A stretch of DNA of 64,000 nt, taken from assembly GCF_000001735.4 (NCBI RefSeq), contig NC_003076.8:9734001-9798000 (forward strand), written 5' to 3'. The position numbers were made by a program, and so were the translations under genes. Every line of letters starts with the position of its first letter. The stretch's first letter is position 1. Below are positions 1-11,600 of this stretch, piece by piece. Source of the stretch: Arabidopsis thaliana (Eukaryota; Streptophyta; Magnoliopsida; Brassicales; Brassicaceae). The notes under the pieces are model-generated. The model saw nothing but the letters and a program-made list of their open reading frames with translations. It was not told where the DNA came from and ran no database searches.

Positions 1-183
1 AAATGACTCGTCATAGTGGTGGTGATGACTTGCACGACCCAAGAGTTTAACATAAGAAACGTTTTGTTTCTTTCTTATGTGTTATACATGTTTTTATGGT
101 GTGTGTGTGTTTTTATAACAGGATTTGGATATGACCACAGAAAGGGAGGAACTAAAACTTTCATCATCCGTGCCTCTGTTTGA
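1..183 (+). CDS. Possible 3' end of an upstream gene (partial)
   Basis: At the left edge an open frame beginning with the ATG at 3-5 reads MTRHSGG. It either runs on to a stop at 48-50, or is spliced: a donor GT at 22-23, a pyrimidine-rich acceptor ending at 121, and a second exon from 122 to the TGA at 181-183 that reads FGYDHRKGGTKTFIIRASV. The splice keeps the frame. Both readings would be the last codons of a gene lying mostly outside the window. I do not recognise the protein. The evidence is only an open frame plus good splice signals, so this is tentative. Confidence 0.3.
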
Positions 184-895
184 TGTCATCACTCAGAGTT
201 TGCAGATATAAAGAAGCAGCTTCCGTGAAGTTCAAAGCTAAAATGAAAGTGGCAAGGTACACTGTAGAGAACTCAGTGGTTATCAGGAAATTAACTTGTT
301 CTGCATTTGAGTATTTCCATGCTAGAACAAGGGTATCTACAAGGTTTCATAAATCATTGGTTTGCCAATTATAAGAGAGATGACAAATGGAGACTAGATT
401 ATTTCATCTAGCTTTGAACTAATATTGTTTTGGATTCTAGAAAACGCAAAACTCGAACTGAACTAAAAGCAAATGTCTTTTTTTCTAGACCTACCATCAA
501 AACGCAACACACAAATCCAGAAACACCAACACACAACATCAAGCGTATGTGTAAAAACAAAGAATTTGGTTCTGCAATGAAATCCAAAACAGAGCCTTTG
601 ATGGGGAAAAATTCAATCTTTGAATCGAAAAGAGTTGTTCTTCCAAAAACAAATTAAGCTTCAGTAAGCATCAACATCACAGAGTTTTACATAAAAATCT
701 CATAAAGAAACATATACTACTACTACCTACTCTAGTTCTGTTTGACTCAACAGTTTACATATATTTTTGGTTTTGTATTAAGTATTAACTATATAAAATT
801 CATGAATAATGAATCAGGAAAAAAGATGAATACATTGCTTCTCTATACATTATTACCTATCAATGGTTTTCTCCTTGTTAGTCTTCACAGTAGAT
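184..895. other. Intergenic / 3' flanks, no gene seen
   Basis: About 700 bases between the possible upstream gene end and the stop codon of the minus-strand CDC20-like gene. Short open frames here have no recognisable domain. The right part, near 700-895, is AT-rich and probably holds the 3' UTR and poly(A) region of the CDC20-like gene. I see no RNA gene or clear repeat. Confidence 0.5.
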
Positions 896-2248
896 TCACC
901 TAATATGATTCACATGAGCAAATGGATCCGTATATTTTTTTGAAGCAGCTTTCTTGGTGGTCTTAGGTGGTTCTCCAAAAACATTCCAAAGCCTGAGAGT
1001 CTCGTCACCGGCTGCAGAAGCCACGGTACAACCATCCGGACTCTGTGCCATAAAAAGAACTCTTGATGTATGACCATTGAGTTCAGCCATTTTCACCATA
1101 GATGGGTACTTCCAAAGTGTAAGCTGGTTCTGTGTAAACCCATGTGAGCTAAGCAACTCTCTTTCACTTTTGCTCCATAACAATGAACAAACTTGAGAGC
1201 CAGTTTCTACTGAATTCAAGCAAGCCCCAGTGTGTGTATTCCAGAACTTAATCTTCCCATCACCTACACCACCACCAGTTGCAAGCAAACTCGCTTGGAA
1301 AGGGCACCAAGCAAGAGCTCTCACTGCAGCTGTATGTTCCTCAAACCTATGCAGCCATTGCCTAGTTGGGTTTGAGGAAGCGACAGAACGATGATCCCAA
1401 ATGTGTACTACATTGTCGTTACCACCACTTGCTAGTTTTTTTCCAGATTCTGACCACTTAAGACCACAAACCTCTTCTGTGTGACCCAAGTAAGTTTCAA
1501 CAATAGATGATCTGATCCTCACATCATTGTTGACGATCTTTCCATCCATTCCTCCAGTTGTTAGAATGTGATTGTTCCATGCCAATGATCCTACTCTTGA
1601 CTCGTGACCACCTCTCAGTGTTCTCACTTGACGATTGGAAACACAATCCCAAAGCTGGACTTCACTGTTGTCAAGACCAATTGCCAGATCAAGACCATCT
1701 TGCGTCCAGTTAATACTTGTGACAGGTCCCTCCTCTTCATCAATGGTCACAAGCTTATATGTAGAACCACTAGACGCATCCCACAAGTAAACAGTGTCTC
1801 CCAAAGCAATGGCTAAGACATTAGAACTGCCCCAATCCAACAAGTTAAGGTAGAAGTCATCCGCAATTCCAGGTGCATCCAAGACTCTCTCACTATTCTG
1901 AGGAATGTATCTACGAGGCTTTACGGATATAGGTTGTTGGTGAGGAGGATCAGAGTGATTACTAGAAAGCAGAGCTTTAGGTTTGTTTCTGAAAGCGAGA
2001 ATCCGAGTGCGATTCTGATTCATAGCCTCAGCCAATTGCGTCATGTAGGCTTTTCTTGATGCTGAAGTTACCTCATCGACATTACGTTTTCTTCCTTGGG
2101 TAAGAGCGTAGTTAGCAAAGTCGAAATCCATGGCCGATCTATTCGGTATGAATCTGTCGAAGTTTTCCTTGGAAAGTTTCCGACGGAGAAAGTGTTCTAC
2201 AAGTGGACACGAAGCTTGTGCCTTTAAATGTGAAGAAGTGTTCATCAT
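896..2248 (-). CDS. CDC20.5: CDC20/Fizzy-like WD40 activator of the APC/C, intronless copy
   Basis: CDC20 proteins bind the anaphase-promoting complex and recruit mitotic substrates for ubiquitination. Counting from the Met I prefer (450 aa), the N-terminus shows a KEN tripeptide at 27-29 and the C-box DRFIPNR at 31-37. A CDC20-type linker near [10 protein letters not shown] follows, then about seven WD40 blades with clear GH...WD units such as [12 protein letters not shown], and an Ile-Arg (IR) tail for APC/C docking at the C-terminus. The frame stays open 15 codons further upstream (ATG at 2293), but that extra stretch is hydrophobic and unlike the family. A later Met (at 2131) would remove the KEN and C-box. 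There are no introns, whereas as I recall the canonical plant CDC20 genes have several, so this may be a retrocopy. Arabidopsis has a small cluster of such copies on this arm. The assignment to CDC20.5 rests on the neighbouring genes. Confidence 0.88.
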   Translation of the reverse strand: MMNTSSHLKAQASCPLVEHFLRRKLSKENFDRFIPNRSAMDFDFANYALTQGRKRNVDEVTSASRKAYMTQLAEAMNQNRTRILAFRNKPKALLSSNHSDPPHQQPISVKPRRYIPQNSERVLDAPGIADDFYLNLLDWGSSNVLAIALGDTVYLWDASSGSTYKLVTIDEEEGPVTSINWTQDGLDLAIGLDNSEVQLWDCVSNRQVRTLRGGHESRVGSLAWNNHILTTGGMDGKIVNNDVRIRSSIVETYLGHTEEVCGLKWSESGKKLASGGNDNVVHIWDHRSVASSNPTRQWLHRFEEHTAAVRALAWCPFQASLLATGGGVGDGKIKFWNTHTGACLNSVETGSQVCSLLWSKSERELLSSHGFTQNQLTLWKYPSMVKMAELNGHTSRVLFMAQSPDGCTVASAAGDETLRLWNVFGEPPKTTKKAASKKYTDPFAHVNHIR

Positions 2249-2650
2249 AACTGTGATTAGAAGAAGACTAAACGAAATATGACAAAGAGACAAATAAAAC
2301 CTGCGAAGAAGGAAACGTAAAGTAGATTCAAAGCAGAGAGACAGAGAGCGAATAGCGAATAGTGAAGGAAGATTGTGGCAATTTTAGGGTTTTTTGCTTT
2401 CTTTAATTCATTACATAGAAATTGTCAATTACGTACAACGGTTAGATATTAGTAAAATGGAAATCGGATCTAATTCAGATTTCCGTTAAAAATAAATAAA
2501 AGATTTTCATTACAGTTACTGAAGAAAAATGAAATAAATATGGAAATCGAATTTAACAAATTCAATATAAACCCTAATCCCAATTCTCTGACTTTATTTT
2601 CTCTTTGCAAGAAACTAAAGCTTCTTTCTTTCACCGTGTAAACAACAACA
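2249..2650. promoter_or_regulatory. Divergent intergenic region between the CDC20-like and MADS genes
   Basis: About 400 bases separate two divergently transcribed genes and must contain both promoters. The sequence is AT-rich, with short TATA-like stretches and an A-rich leader before the MADS ATG. No specific regulatory motif is convincing. Confidence 0.4.
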
Positions 2651-3322
2651 ATGGATTCTTCAATGTCGACGAAGAAGAAAACCAAATTGTCTGTGAGAAA
2701 CCAAACTTGTTTCAAGAAATCGTCTCTTTCTTCTTCTTCTACTGCAAAAAAGACCACGAATTTGTCTATGAGAGAAGAGACCATGTTTAAGAAAGCCTTG
2801 GAGCTTTCAACTCTGTGCGACATCGAAGTCTGTGTCATATATTATGGTCGTGACGGAGAACTCATCAAGACATGGCCGGAAGATCAATCCAAGGTTCGAG
2901 ACATGGCTGAGAGGTTTAGCAAACTACACGAGAGAGAGCGACGCAAGAAAAGAACAAACCTTTCTCTGTTTCTACGTAAAAAGATCCTCGACGACAATAA
3001 ATTGTCGGAGAAAGTCTTAGAGATGAAGGATTCGCTAGAAAGTGGTCTACGGGTATTACAAGATAAGCTTCTGTTACTCCAACCCGAGAACCAGACCGAG
3101 CTAGGTCAGAGCCGTGCGGTTTCTTCCACAACGAATCCATTGTCTTCTCCTGAGGATCATCATCATCAACAATGGACAGAACCATTGGTGACTGGTGTGT
3201 CAAACACAGAGCAAGACCTATCGACGTCACCATTGAGTAACCATCAGAGCAAATATTCAGTCTTTGTCTATAACCATGACAGCGGAAGCTTCTATCAAGT
3301 CCCTGACTCGATCTGTTTCTAG
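2651..3322 (+). CDS. AGL89: Type I (M-gamma-like) MADS-box transcription factor, divergent
   Basis: A single-exon gene of 223 aa, as is usual for type I MADS genes. Residues about 8-95 align with the MADS domain. The start KKKTKLS and the core MFKKALELSTLCDIEVCVIYY, followed by TWPED, are typical of the M-gamma class. The N-terminal DNA-contacting part is degenerate: where relatives have a TFxKRKxGMLKK run this protein has a Ser-rich stretch and TTNLSMREETMFKKA. A heptad-like region near 100-140 could mediate dimerisation. The C-terminal part is low-complexity with a His/Gln cluster. Type I MADS proteins mostly act in the female gametophyte and endosperm. The symbol is inferred from position beside the CDC20 copy and LACS7. 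DNA binding may be weakened. Confidence 0.8.
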   Translation: MDSSMSTKKKTKLSVRNQTCFKKSSLSSSSTAKKTTNLSMREETMFKKALELSTLCDIEVCVIYYGRDGELIKTWPEDQSKVRDMAERFSKLHERERRKKRTNLSLFLRKKILDDNKLSEKVLEMKDSLESGLRVLQDKLLLLQPENQTELGQSRAVSSTTNPLSSPEDHHHQQWTEPLVTGVSNTEQDLSTSPLSNHQSKYSVFVYNHDSGSFYQVPDSICF

Positions 3323-4100
3323 TTTAGATTATGAGTTTTAATTGTCTGATTAAGAGTTTGTGTTGAATTGTATGTTTTTCCTAAGTATTATCATTATGAA
3401 TGCTATTCTCAATTCAATTTTTGTCTGAGTCAATTAGTTGGCTTTGTTGGATTTAGAAGCCAATGGTGAATTTCCAGATTACAATGCCTTGTGATTTTCC
3501 GATTAAAATTCTTCCAAGCCCTAACAATGGAGATTTGTTCAAGAGATCTCCTAACTCTCCTCTATGGTTTGTTACACACACATCAATACATGCATAACTT
3601 GTGCAATAACCTTCTATCTATTTATATACAACTCACTAGACTCTCAAGCTAGTGGTTAAACAATCTGTTTCTTCTTGCTCTGTTTTCACGTGCCTTCTCT
3701 GCTTCTCTTTGCTTATTCACGAGCCTCAACGAATCCGTTTGAGCTACCACACGTGCCTCCTAGCTTATCATAGGTCTTTTGATTCATGTTTGTACAAGCT
3801 TAAGTAAAGTGTATCCGGAGGATTGACATATACAATAGACATTGAATGTTAGATATCCATAACTTATGCAGATAATGCAGATAATACAACTAATTGAGCT
3901 TGCCTCTGTGAAATCTTTGGTTTAATTTGGTGAGTGGGTTCAATCGAGGAAATATTTTTTGAAAGAAAAGCGATTATGCAATGAAATCGAAAACTGTAGT
4001 GCAAGACAAGAGGATATGATATGCAAATTACATGACACTTTGATATTCAGATGCTCTTGTTGCAACTTCCGACAGAAGGTGTTGTTAAAACTAGTGTTTT
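3323..4100. other. Intergenic, with a duplicated F-box fragment
   Basis: 3' flank of the MADS gene and no intact gene. Bases about 3448-3490 repeat, with differences, a stretch at about 4123-4163. Both read LDLxANxxFPxYNAL, which matches the 'DLD...FP..NALVSFV' segment of plant F-box/FBD/LRR proteins. The first copy is followed at once by a stop. It looks like a second scrap of the pseudogene to the right. Confidence 0.4.
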
Positions 4101-4705
4101 GTCCAATGGTTTGATTCCCATGGCTTGATTTAGACGCCAATGCATTCCCATTTTACAATGCCTTAGTGAGTTTTGTTGTTAGGTTACTAGATTCCTCTAG
4201 GGATTCATGCTTGTACCAGCTCAGATCAAGCAATGAGAGTGACCAGTCTTGTGTCATGCTGTAGTAAAATTGTGGATAAGCGTAAACTTAACTACTTAAG
4301 CATCTTGGATCTAAGTGTCATGTGAAGGGTTATTTTTAGAGGGGATTCCCCTAAGTCTTTATGTTAGACACTTGAGTACTTAAGAGTCCATCATGTTTTG
4401 ATGTGTGACTTCGGGTCAGTTTTTTTTACTTGTCTCAAGTTCATGCATTTAGAAAATAATGTATATGCCAGTGATGAAGCTATACAGTTGCTTATCTCGT
4501 TTTGCCCGGTTCTTGAAGATTTGAGCATTGCAAGAAGGCTAGATGATAATCTTGATGAGGATTTACAAGTGCACTCATTCTCAGACGACATTCACCAAAC
4601 TCAGTGTAGACGACATTCAAATGGAAGCTGGTGCTCTTGTTTTTCAGCATCAAGGCAGAGTTTTTTATTGATGCCCCTATCCTAAAATATCTGAATTTCA
4701 AAGAT
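4100..4705 (+). pseudogene. F-box/FBD/LRR protein gene relic
   Basis: Broken reading frames keep several signatures of the large plant F-box/LRR (FBD) family. At 4119-4220 a frame reads WLDLDANAFPFYNALVSFVV. Near 4270-4320 VDKRKLNYLSILDLSV follows. At about 4400-4550 CLKFMHLENNVYASDEAIQ leads into an FCPVLEDLSI unit. At about 4655-4705 FFIDAPILKYLNFKDV appears. The blocks are in the correct order but in different frames with stops between them, and the N-terminal F-box and C-terminal FBD are not recognisable. This family turns over fast in Arabidopsis and such relics are common. Confidence 0.65.
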
Positions 4706-5312
4706 GTTATATAACAGAGAATAAAATTAATTAAAAGAAATTTTCACATAAGTGGATGAAACAAGAATTGCCCCTCATGGTTTGTCAAAGTGAGATATGG
4801 TTTTCATCGTTTGTCTTTTCAGTTGCTTTCAGACCAAAATATCCTTAATGGGAGCAACCAAACCACAAAACACTTGATTTCGGTTTAATTTATGTGGTTC
4901 AGTTTTGAATAAAAAAAAAAAAAAAAAACTGAAACAAAGAAATCGAAGAAGAAGAAAAAGAGAAAGAGACGGAGAAATTCGAGAGAGAAGTAGAAAGAAG
5001 TTCAAAATTCATTATCCACTCCTTCATATTTTGACATCTCTCTATTGAACTCCAAAATTGAGGAACAAATTTCTTATTTTCAGAGATAAACAAAATGCAA
5101 AAAAAAAGCTCATAGATTCAAACACTTTAGCTTTTTAAACTAAAGATACTCTAGGTTTACAAGATTTATTTATAAATAATAATCAAAACGTAAAAAAATG
5201 AGATTTTGAGAAAACTGATAAAGACGGCCGCAAAATTAGGTTTGCAGAAAAGGATACACAGGTTGAAGATGACTGGAAAATTACAATTATACCCTTCATC
5301 GAATTTTTTCTG

Positions 5313-6360
5313 TGTACGTATATTTAATTTACAGTGTACGTACACAAAATTATTTATTAGAACGTATATGGGACGATTTCTAATAACTCAAACTATTTTA
5401 TTACGTATTCTTATATCTCAATAATCTCAATACATACATAATAATTAAATAAAAATAGATGGTGAAATAATGTACGTACATTTTTGTTGGTAAATTAATG
5501 TATGTACATGTGTAATAATATACGTACATCTTTGTTTGTACATTAAATTATTAAGAAAAATTTATTGATACAATATTAAACCAATATTGGCAGTGGCTGA
5601 GATAAGACATTGTTTGTTGTATGATTTTTCTGTTCTTAAAAATACTTCCCAATCTATAGTGTACGTACATTGGTACAAACCATGTTGACACATACTTCTT
5701 GGAGTCACAACTGATGTACGGTCACCCGAGTGAGAAATGTTATCTCCGTCAGGTACACGCTGACTTGTGTACGTACACTCTGCCAACAGACGACTGAATT
5801 CCCCTGGTGTGAGAATGACGTTCTCCTCAACATTCCCTATTCCATATTCTTCTACAATTACATCGTTCCACTTGTTGTAATCATAATCTTCGCCACTACT
5901 TTCACTACCATCAATAGTAGGATCGAGGGTACTTCCCCCCATAGATCCATCGTCACCCTGATAATCATCATACCCATCACCATCTTCGTTATCCCCATCC
6001 TTTTCATCCTCATCTGTTTTATCGTCTTCAACGTCGTCTTGCTCATATACGGCCTCATTATTTTCATCAACATTTGAAACACGGTCACTTTCAGCATCGT
6101 CACCATGAGTCCTAGAGACATTATTCTTGAGTGTCTTGACGGTTGTAATAAAAGAGACAAACAAGTTGAGAGAAGGATACCTACCACGAATCATAAAGAA
6201 CGTATTCAACCCCACTTGACTGTCAATGTAGACAGGAGGGCGTTTAGTATCTATCATCACTAACATCTCTCCCGGCATCCAGTAACTAATTATGGGATTG
6301 ATCTCTGTGGACTTCAAACTGAAAGCCTCGCTTAGTGTACGTACAAATTCCGTGTACGTC
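5313..6360. repeat. Cluster of TGTACGTACA palindromes
   Basis: The exact 10-mer TGTACGTACA occurs at 5335, 5471, 5660, 5768 and 6336. Close variants lie at 5313, 5499, 5520 and 6353. Copies lie both downstream of and inside the minus-strand MULE-like frame, where they encode recurring Cys-Thr-Tyr-Thr. A 10-bp palindrome five times in about 1 kb is far above chance. It contains GTAC, the core of SBP/SPL transcription-factor sites, but it could equally be an element-specific subterminal repeat. Confidence 0.7.
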
Positions 6361-6473
6361 ATGTTTTCCTTAACACGTACACAGCGACCAAACATGTCTT
6401 CCTTTAGTTTAAATTTCCATTCTTCTTCTTTGCATCTCCACTCACCGATCATAATTAATACGGGAATATCCAT
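5562..6473 (-). pseudogene. Mutator-like element (MULE) N-terminal protein fragment
   Basis: A 303-codon open frame. Residues about 1-110 (start MDIPVLIMIGEWRCKEEEW, then ISYWMPGEMLVMIDTKRPP and FFMIRGRYPSLNLFV) resemble the N-terminal PB1-like domain of plant MULE transposase proteins. Residues about 125-210 are a very acidic Asp/Glu-rich linker, also typical there. The frame then ends in sequence unlike the transposase core, and no DDE domain, zinc knuckle or terminal inverted repeat is visible nearby. I read it as a truncated transposon gene. It has an intact ATG and could still be expressed as a short protein. Confidence 0.6.
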
Positions 6474-6969
6474 TACCCAACAACATCATAAATTCAGGAG
6501 AAACCCAGTAAATGCAACTGAAAACATGATTATATCTACAAAAACAAATAGAATTTCGATATACACACTTATAAACATAAGTATTTACACATTTATCATT
6601 TTCAACCAACAAAATTGAAAATAAAATATTTCAGGGTTTTTCTATAGAAAACAAAGTTGATTTCGAACACAATGAAGATCATAGTGTGTTATAACAAAAA
6701 AATTCTTTAAAACTTCATTACTTACACGATAATGCTTATCTTGGCTCCAAACTTCGTAAATAAACAAGATCAACACTTCTTGAGCATCAATGTTTGTTCG
6801 CAATTAATGTTTGTTCCTGGGTTCATCTTTAACTCAACAATTATTATCAATAATTTTATAATATTATAACATGTAATAATGATTTTGTATTAATTATAAC
6901 AAGAGTCACGTCTAAACTTTTTGGGCATTAAATGTTGATGTCATTTCGTTTTTAATGGAAAAAATATCC
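6474..6969. other. Intergenic, no gene seen
   Basis: About 500 AT-rich bases between the MULE-like frame and the hAT-type MITE. A short direct repeat (aatgtttgttc, near 6788 and 6806) is visible. Nothing else is supportable. Confidence 0.4.
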
Positions 6970-6977
6970 CTTATAAC

Positions 6978-7665
6978 CTATGTTGCATGGAAACGGAAAC
7001 GGAAACGGAAACGCGGATACGAAACGTTTCGGAAACAGGAAACAATTTTTTCTTAAAATTAGGGATTGGAAACGTTTTGGAAACGTATACACATTTATAC
7101 ATATATATATATATAAATAACATTATATATATATATATAACATTATATATATATATATAACATTATATATATATATATATAACATTAACATAAAACTATA
7201 TTAAAGAAAAAATGGTTTAAATAATACAAGTCCAAAATATCAATATTAAATAAATAAACTAAAATTCTAAAAGATAAAAATTAAAAGGTTCAAGTTCAAA
7301 TAGTTAATTTAGACCAACATTTTCATTAGTTTTATCAAAGATAATATAAACCTCTTTTCAAATCTGGTTTAACAAAAAAAGATCTTAAAACTCAAAGTCT
7401 TCCAAAATTAGTTATATGTATTAATAATTTTAATATTTTCAATTTTAGTTATTAAATTTTTAAAGTCAATAAAAAAAATTTGTCGTATGTCTATTTCGGA
7501 AACGTGAGTTTCTATTTTGGAAACGTAAGTTTCCATCGTGTTTTCAAACCTAGATTTTTAGGAAACGTGTTTCCGTGATGTTTTTCGTGTTTCCGGAGAG
7601 TTTCCGTTTCCGAAACGTTTCGGAAACGAGAAACGCACCTCAGAGCGAGTTTCCATGCAACCTAG
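6978..7665. mobile_element. hAT-type MITE with 8-bp target duplication
   Basis: The left end CTATGTTGCATGGAAAC is matched on the opposite strand by the right end CTAGGTTGCATGGAAAC. The element is flanked by the direct 8-bp duplication CTTATAAC (6970-6977 and 7666-7673). Inside each end the unit GGAAACG is iterated, forward on the left (about 6988-7080) and inverted on the right (about 7496-7655), as subterminal transposase-binding repeats often are. The interior has no coding potential and includes a minisatellite near 7095-7190, made of AACATT separated by TA runs. An 8-bp duplication and short terminal inverted repeats point to the hAT superfamily. The name of the family is unknown to me. 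Confidence 0.85.
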
Positions 7666-7673
7666 CTTATAAC

Positions 7674-8615
7674 TGTACAGTCGTACTCCTCAACGTGAAA
7701 CAAAAATAATTCCAATTAAACCGGAACAGTATACCTAACTAAACCTGACTAACTAAACCGTACATTCAACAGTTTCTCTGCTGTAGCAGCAAGGGCAAAA
7801 TGATCAAATTTCAGCTGAAAAGACAAAACGTGAAAACCACCTTTCACTTTGTCAGTCCTTAAAAATAAAACATGATCAAAGGGTGTGGCCTGCAAATTAC
7901 CCTAAAATTAAAAGCATACAAGTTCTGTAACCAAGGTTGGCACAATGTATTCTCTTGTGTTACTTAAACTATGATGGAGATCTTTCCGTTTGCCTAGTTT
8001 TTGAGAATTTGGTTCATCTTCTGTGTTGCAGCCGAACTTAACTGGGAACTTAAACAGCATAACCAGTCTACATTGGTACTTAAAGATTCAGGTTATTGCT
8101 TCTGGCAATGCCAAAAACAACAGGTTTCATGGTCTACAATAATAACCAACATGAACATTTGTTGGTAAAAGATCAAATAATAATTTTATTGAAAAAAATG
8201 GTAAATTATCCACATAGGGAAGTGTGCCTTATTTTGACGTAAGCAAAATACATGTGAGAAACAAAAGTACATTACTTTAGTGAAATGAGGCGTTTTTGGT
8301 GAGGTGTTAAAAAAAAAATGGAAAACATGATTAACGCCTATCCAAAATATGTTGTTTATGGAATTTTATAGCCGTAGCATCACACAATAGTTTTACATAT
8401 TTATGCTCATTTTCATAATTCAAAGATTTTATTCCTTTTCTTCTATAGTAGATTTGTGAGCTAAAAAATTGTTTTCAATTGACTTTTCATAATTTTATTA
8501 CTATACTAGTAGATTTGTGACGTCATTGTTTTAAAGTTGAATTTTTATAAAATGGTAATTAATCGGTTTATTTCGTATATTCCTGAAGACATTTTTTCTG
8601 AAGAAAGAAGAAAAG
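7674..8615 (+). promoter_or_regulatory. Upstream region of LACS7
   Basis: About 940 AT-rich bases between the hAT MITE and the LACS7 start codon. It should contain the promoter and 5' UTR. No repeat or gene is visible. I could not assign a specific cis element with confidence. Confidence 0.4.
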
Positions 8616-11600
8616 ATGGAATTTGCTTCGCCGGAACAACGTCGTCTCGAAACCATTCGATCTCACATCGATACTTCTCCGACCAACGATCAATCATCAT
8701 CTCTATTCCTCAACGCCACCGCTTCTTCTGCTTCACCTTTCTTTAAAGGTAAAGCACCTGAAAATTACCTGAAAGTTAGTCTCTCCATAATTTGAAATTT
8801 TCTCTGTTTCTTGAGTTTTTAAGAGCTTTGGATTGTTTTCTCTAGAGGATAGCTACAGTGTTGTGCTTCCAGAAAAGCTTGATACTGGAAAATGGAATGT
8901 CTACAGGTTTTTAAAAAACCAGTCCTTTCTTTGTTGTTACGTTTGGTTTTTTGATAAGTGTGTGTGATTATGAATCTCTGTTTTTTTTTGGCTGTGACAG
9001 ATCTAAAAGATCGCCTACGAAACTCGTTAGTAGGTTCCCGGATCATCCTGAAATCGGGACTTTACATGACAATTTTGTGTATGTTTTGATGATTACTTCT
9101 TTTGAGGTTGTTTTAAATTGATTGGCTTTAGTTTGTGACTGGCATTACGTTTTTGTGGAATCAGACATGCTGTTGAAACATATGCTGAAAACAAGTATCT
9201 TGGTACACGAGTTCGGTCCGATGGAACCATTGGAGAGTGAGTTTTAAAGCTGTTCTTTTGCTTTGAGATTTTCGCTATGGAGTTTTGAGCTGAGGTAGGT
9301 TTTTATGTTTCTGTGATATGTTTTTATGAAGGTATTCATGGATGACATATGGAGAAGCAGCGTCTGAGCGACAAGCCATTGGTTCAGGACTCTTGTTTCA
9401 TGGAGTTAACCAAGTATGTTTCACTCTACTTTGAATGTAAAACTTATGCAGCTATGGTTCTTGTAAAGAAAAAGTTTCTTCATTTAATGGAACAGGGAGA
9501 TTGCGTTGGACTCTATTTTATTAACAGACCAGAGTGGTTGGTTGTGGATCATGCTTGTGCAGCATATTCATTTGTCTCTGTTCCTTTATATGATACACTT
9601 GGTAACCAATCTAAATTTGATTTTTTCTCTTTAGTTTTCGAGTTTTGCAAGCCTTGTCTCTTCTTAATATGATTCTTCTGGTTACGCAGGTCCAGACGCT
9701 GTTAAGTTTGTGGTGAATCATGCTAATCTGCAAGCTATATTTTGTGTACCACAAACCTTGAATATTGTAAGTGTGTTTTGGTTTGTTAAAGTGCTAGCTA
9801 TTATCTTCTGAGAATCAGTTCAAGTATAGTCTAAATTGCAACACTTTCGATCATGAATTGTGTTTGTCTTTTTTTGTTGGGAACTTTGCAGTTGCTAAGC
9901 TTCCTAGCGGAAATCCCATCCATTCGTCTCATTGTGGTATGTACTTCTCCAATATGTAATTTCACTGTAAGCTAAAATATATACTCCCACTTATAAATAT
10001 GTTTTGCACTGTGATTAGGTGGTGGGAGGGGCTGATGAGCATTTGCCATCACTTCCTCGAGGAACTGGAGTCACAATTGTATCATACCAAAAGCTATTGA
10101 GTCAGGTAGCCTTTTACAATGGGTTTTAACTAAAGTACTAAACATGTGTTGTTATCTTGGTGAATGATGTCTCTGTTCCTGTAATGAGTTTTGCTTGGTA
10201 GTGAAAGAGACTTCATGTTGCCACCGGTTATCTTGTAGGGTCGAAGTAGCTTACATCCATTTTCGCCTCCAAAGCCAGAAGACATTGCAACCATATGCTA
10301 CACAAGTGGAACCACAGGAACACCAAAGGTGAGTTTCTTCTGGTTGAAATGGTGCATAAATCACTTTAAAGCTAAATACTCAACTATATAGTTGATTTCA
10401 TATGTTCTTTGTTTCCAAGGGTGTTGTGTTGACTCATGGAAACTTGATCGCGAATGTCGCTGGTTCCAGTGTGGAAGCAGAATTCTTTCCTTCAGATGTG
10501 TGAGTTGAACATTTCCCTTCAGAAGTGGCACACATAGTTTTAATGGAAGAGTCTTTGACTCAGATGTCTTCTATTTATAGTTACATATCATATCTTCCTT
10601 TGGCGCACATATATGAACGTGCAAATCAGATTATGGGGGTGTATGGTGGTGTTGCTGTCGGTTTCTATCAGGGGGTATGTAAGCTCATGTCTTGTGACAT
10701 ATGAGATTAACTTGTTTTACGAAATCAGACTAATGTATATATATATATACTTCTTTGACAGGATGTCTTCAAGCTGATGGATGATTTTGCTGTGTTAAGA
10801 CCAACAATATTCTGTAGTGTCCCTCGCTTATATAATCGAATATATGATGGGTAAAATCACTTTATACTTCCCATGTCAAGTACGTATTGTGGAACTATGT
10901 GGTTTCTATGTGCTGACTTTAATCTCCACAGCATTACAAGTGCCGTAAAATCATCTGGGGTTGTGAAAAAAAGGCTTTTCGAAATTGCCTATAACTCAAA
11001 GAAGCAAGCGATCATTAATGGTACTAATAGAAACAGTTAGAAAAGTGAACTAAGTAGTATACGTGTTTCAAGCTTTCTGCATTATATCTGTCTTTCTCAT
11101 TTTGGTTTCTTCAGGGCGGACTCCTTCTGCATTTTGGGACAAGCTGGTGTTCAACAAAATAAAAGAAAAGCTTGGTGGACGGGTTCGGTTTATGGGGTCT
11201 GGTGCTTCTCCTTTGTCACCTGATGTCATGGATTTCTTGAGAATGTAAGTTTTCTTTTCGGTTTGCTATGTTTGAACTTTTCTTCTGTGATTCCACTCTC
11301 ACTGATTTCTAAGAATCTGAAACTAAACTAACAAAGAATATATGGTCTTTGATCATCGTGATGAACAGATGCTTTGGATGTTCGGTGCGTGAAGGGTATG
11401 GTATGACCGAGACTTCTTGTGTCATAAGTGCTATGGATGATGGTGACAATTTATCTGGCCATGTCGGTTCCCCTAATCCAGCTTGCGGTAAGCAATGTGT
11501 TATTTTAAAGACAGTGTATATATCAGAATCCAAACTTTTGTATCCAAATTGTATGACTGGTTTTTGTGTTTTGAAAATGTTTTTTCTTTCTTAGAGGTAA

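Noticed and set aside
1604..1816. Antisense open frame inside the CDC20-like gene
   Set aside because: A shadow of the WD40 coding strand; no independent evidence.
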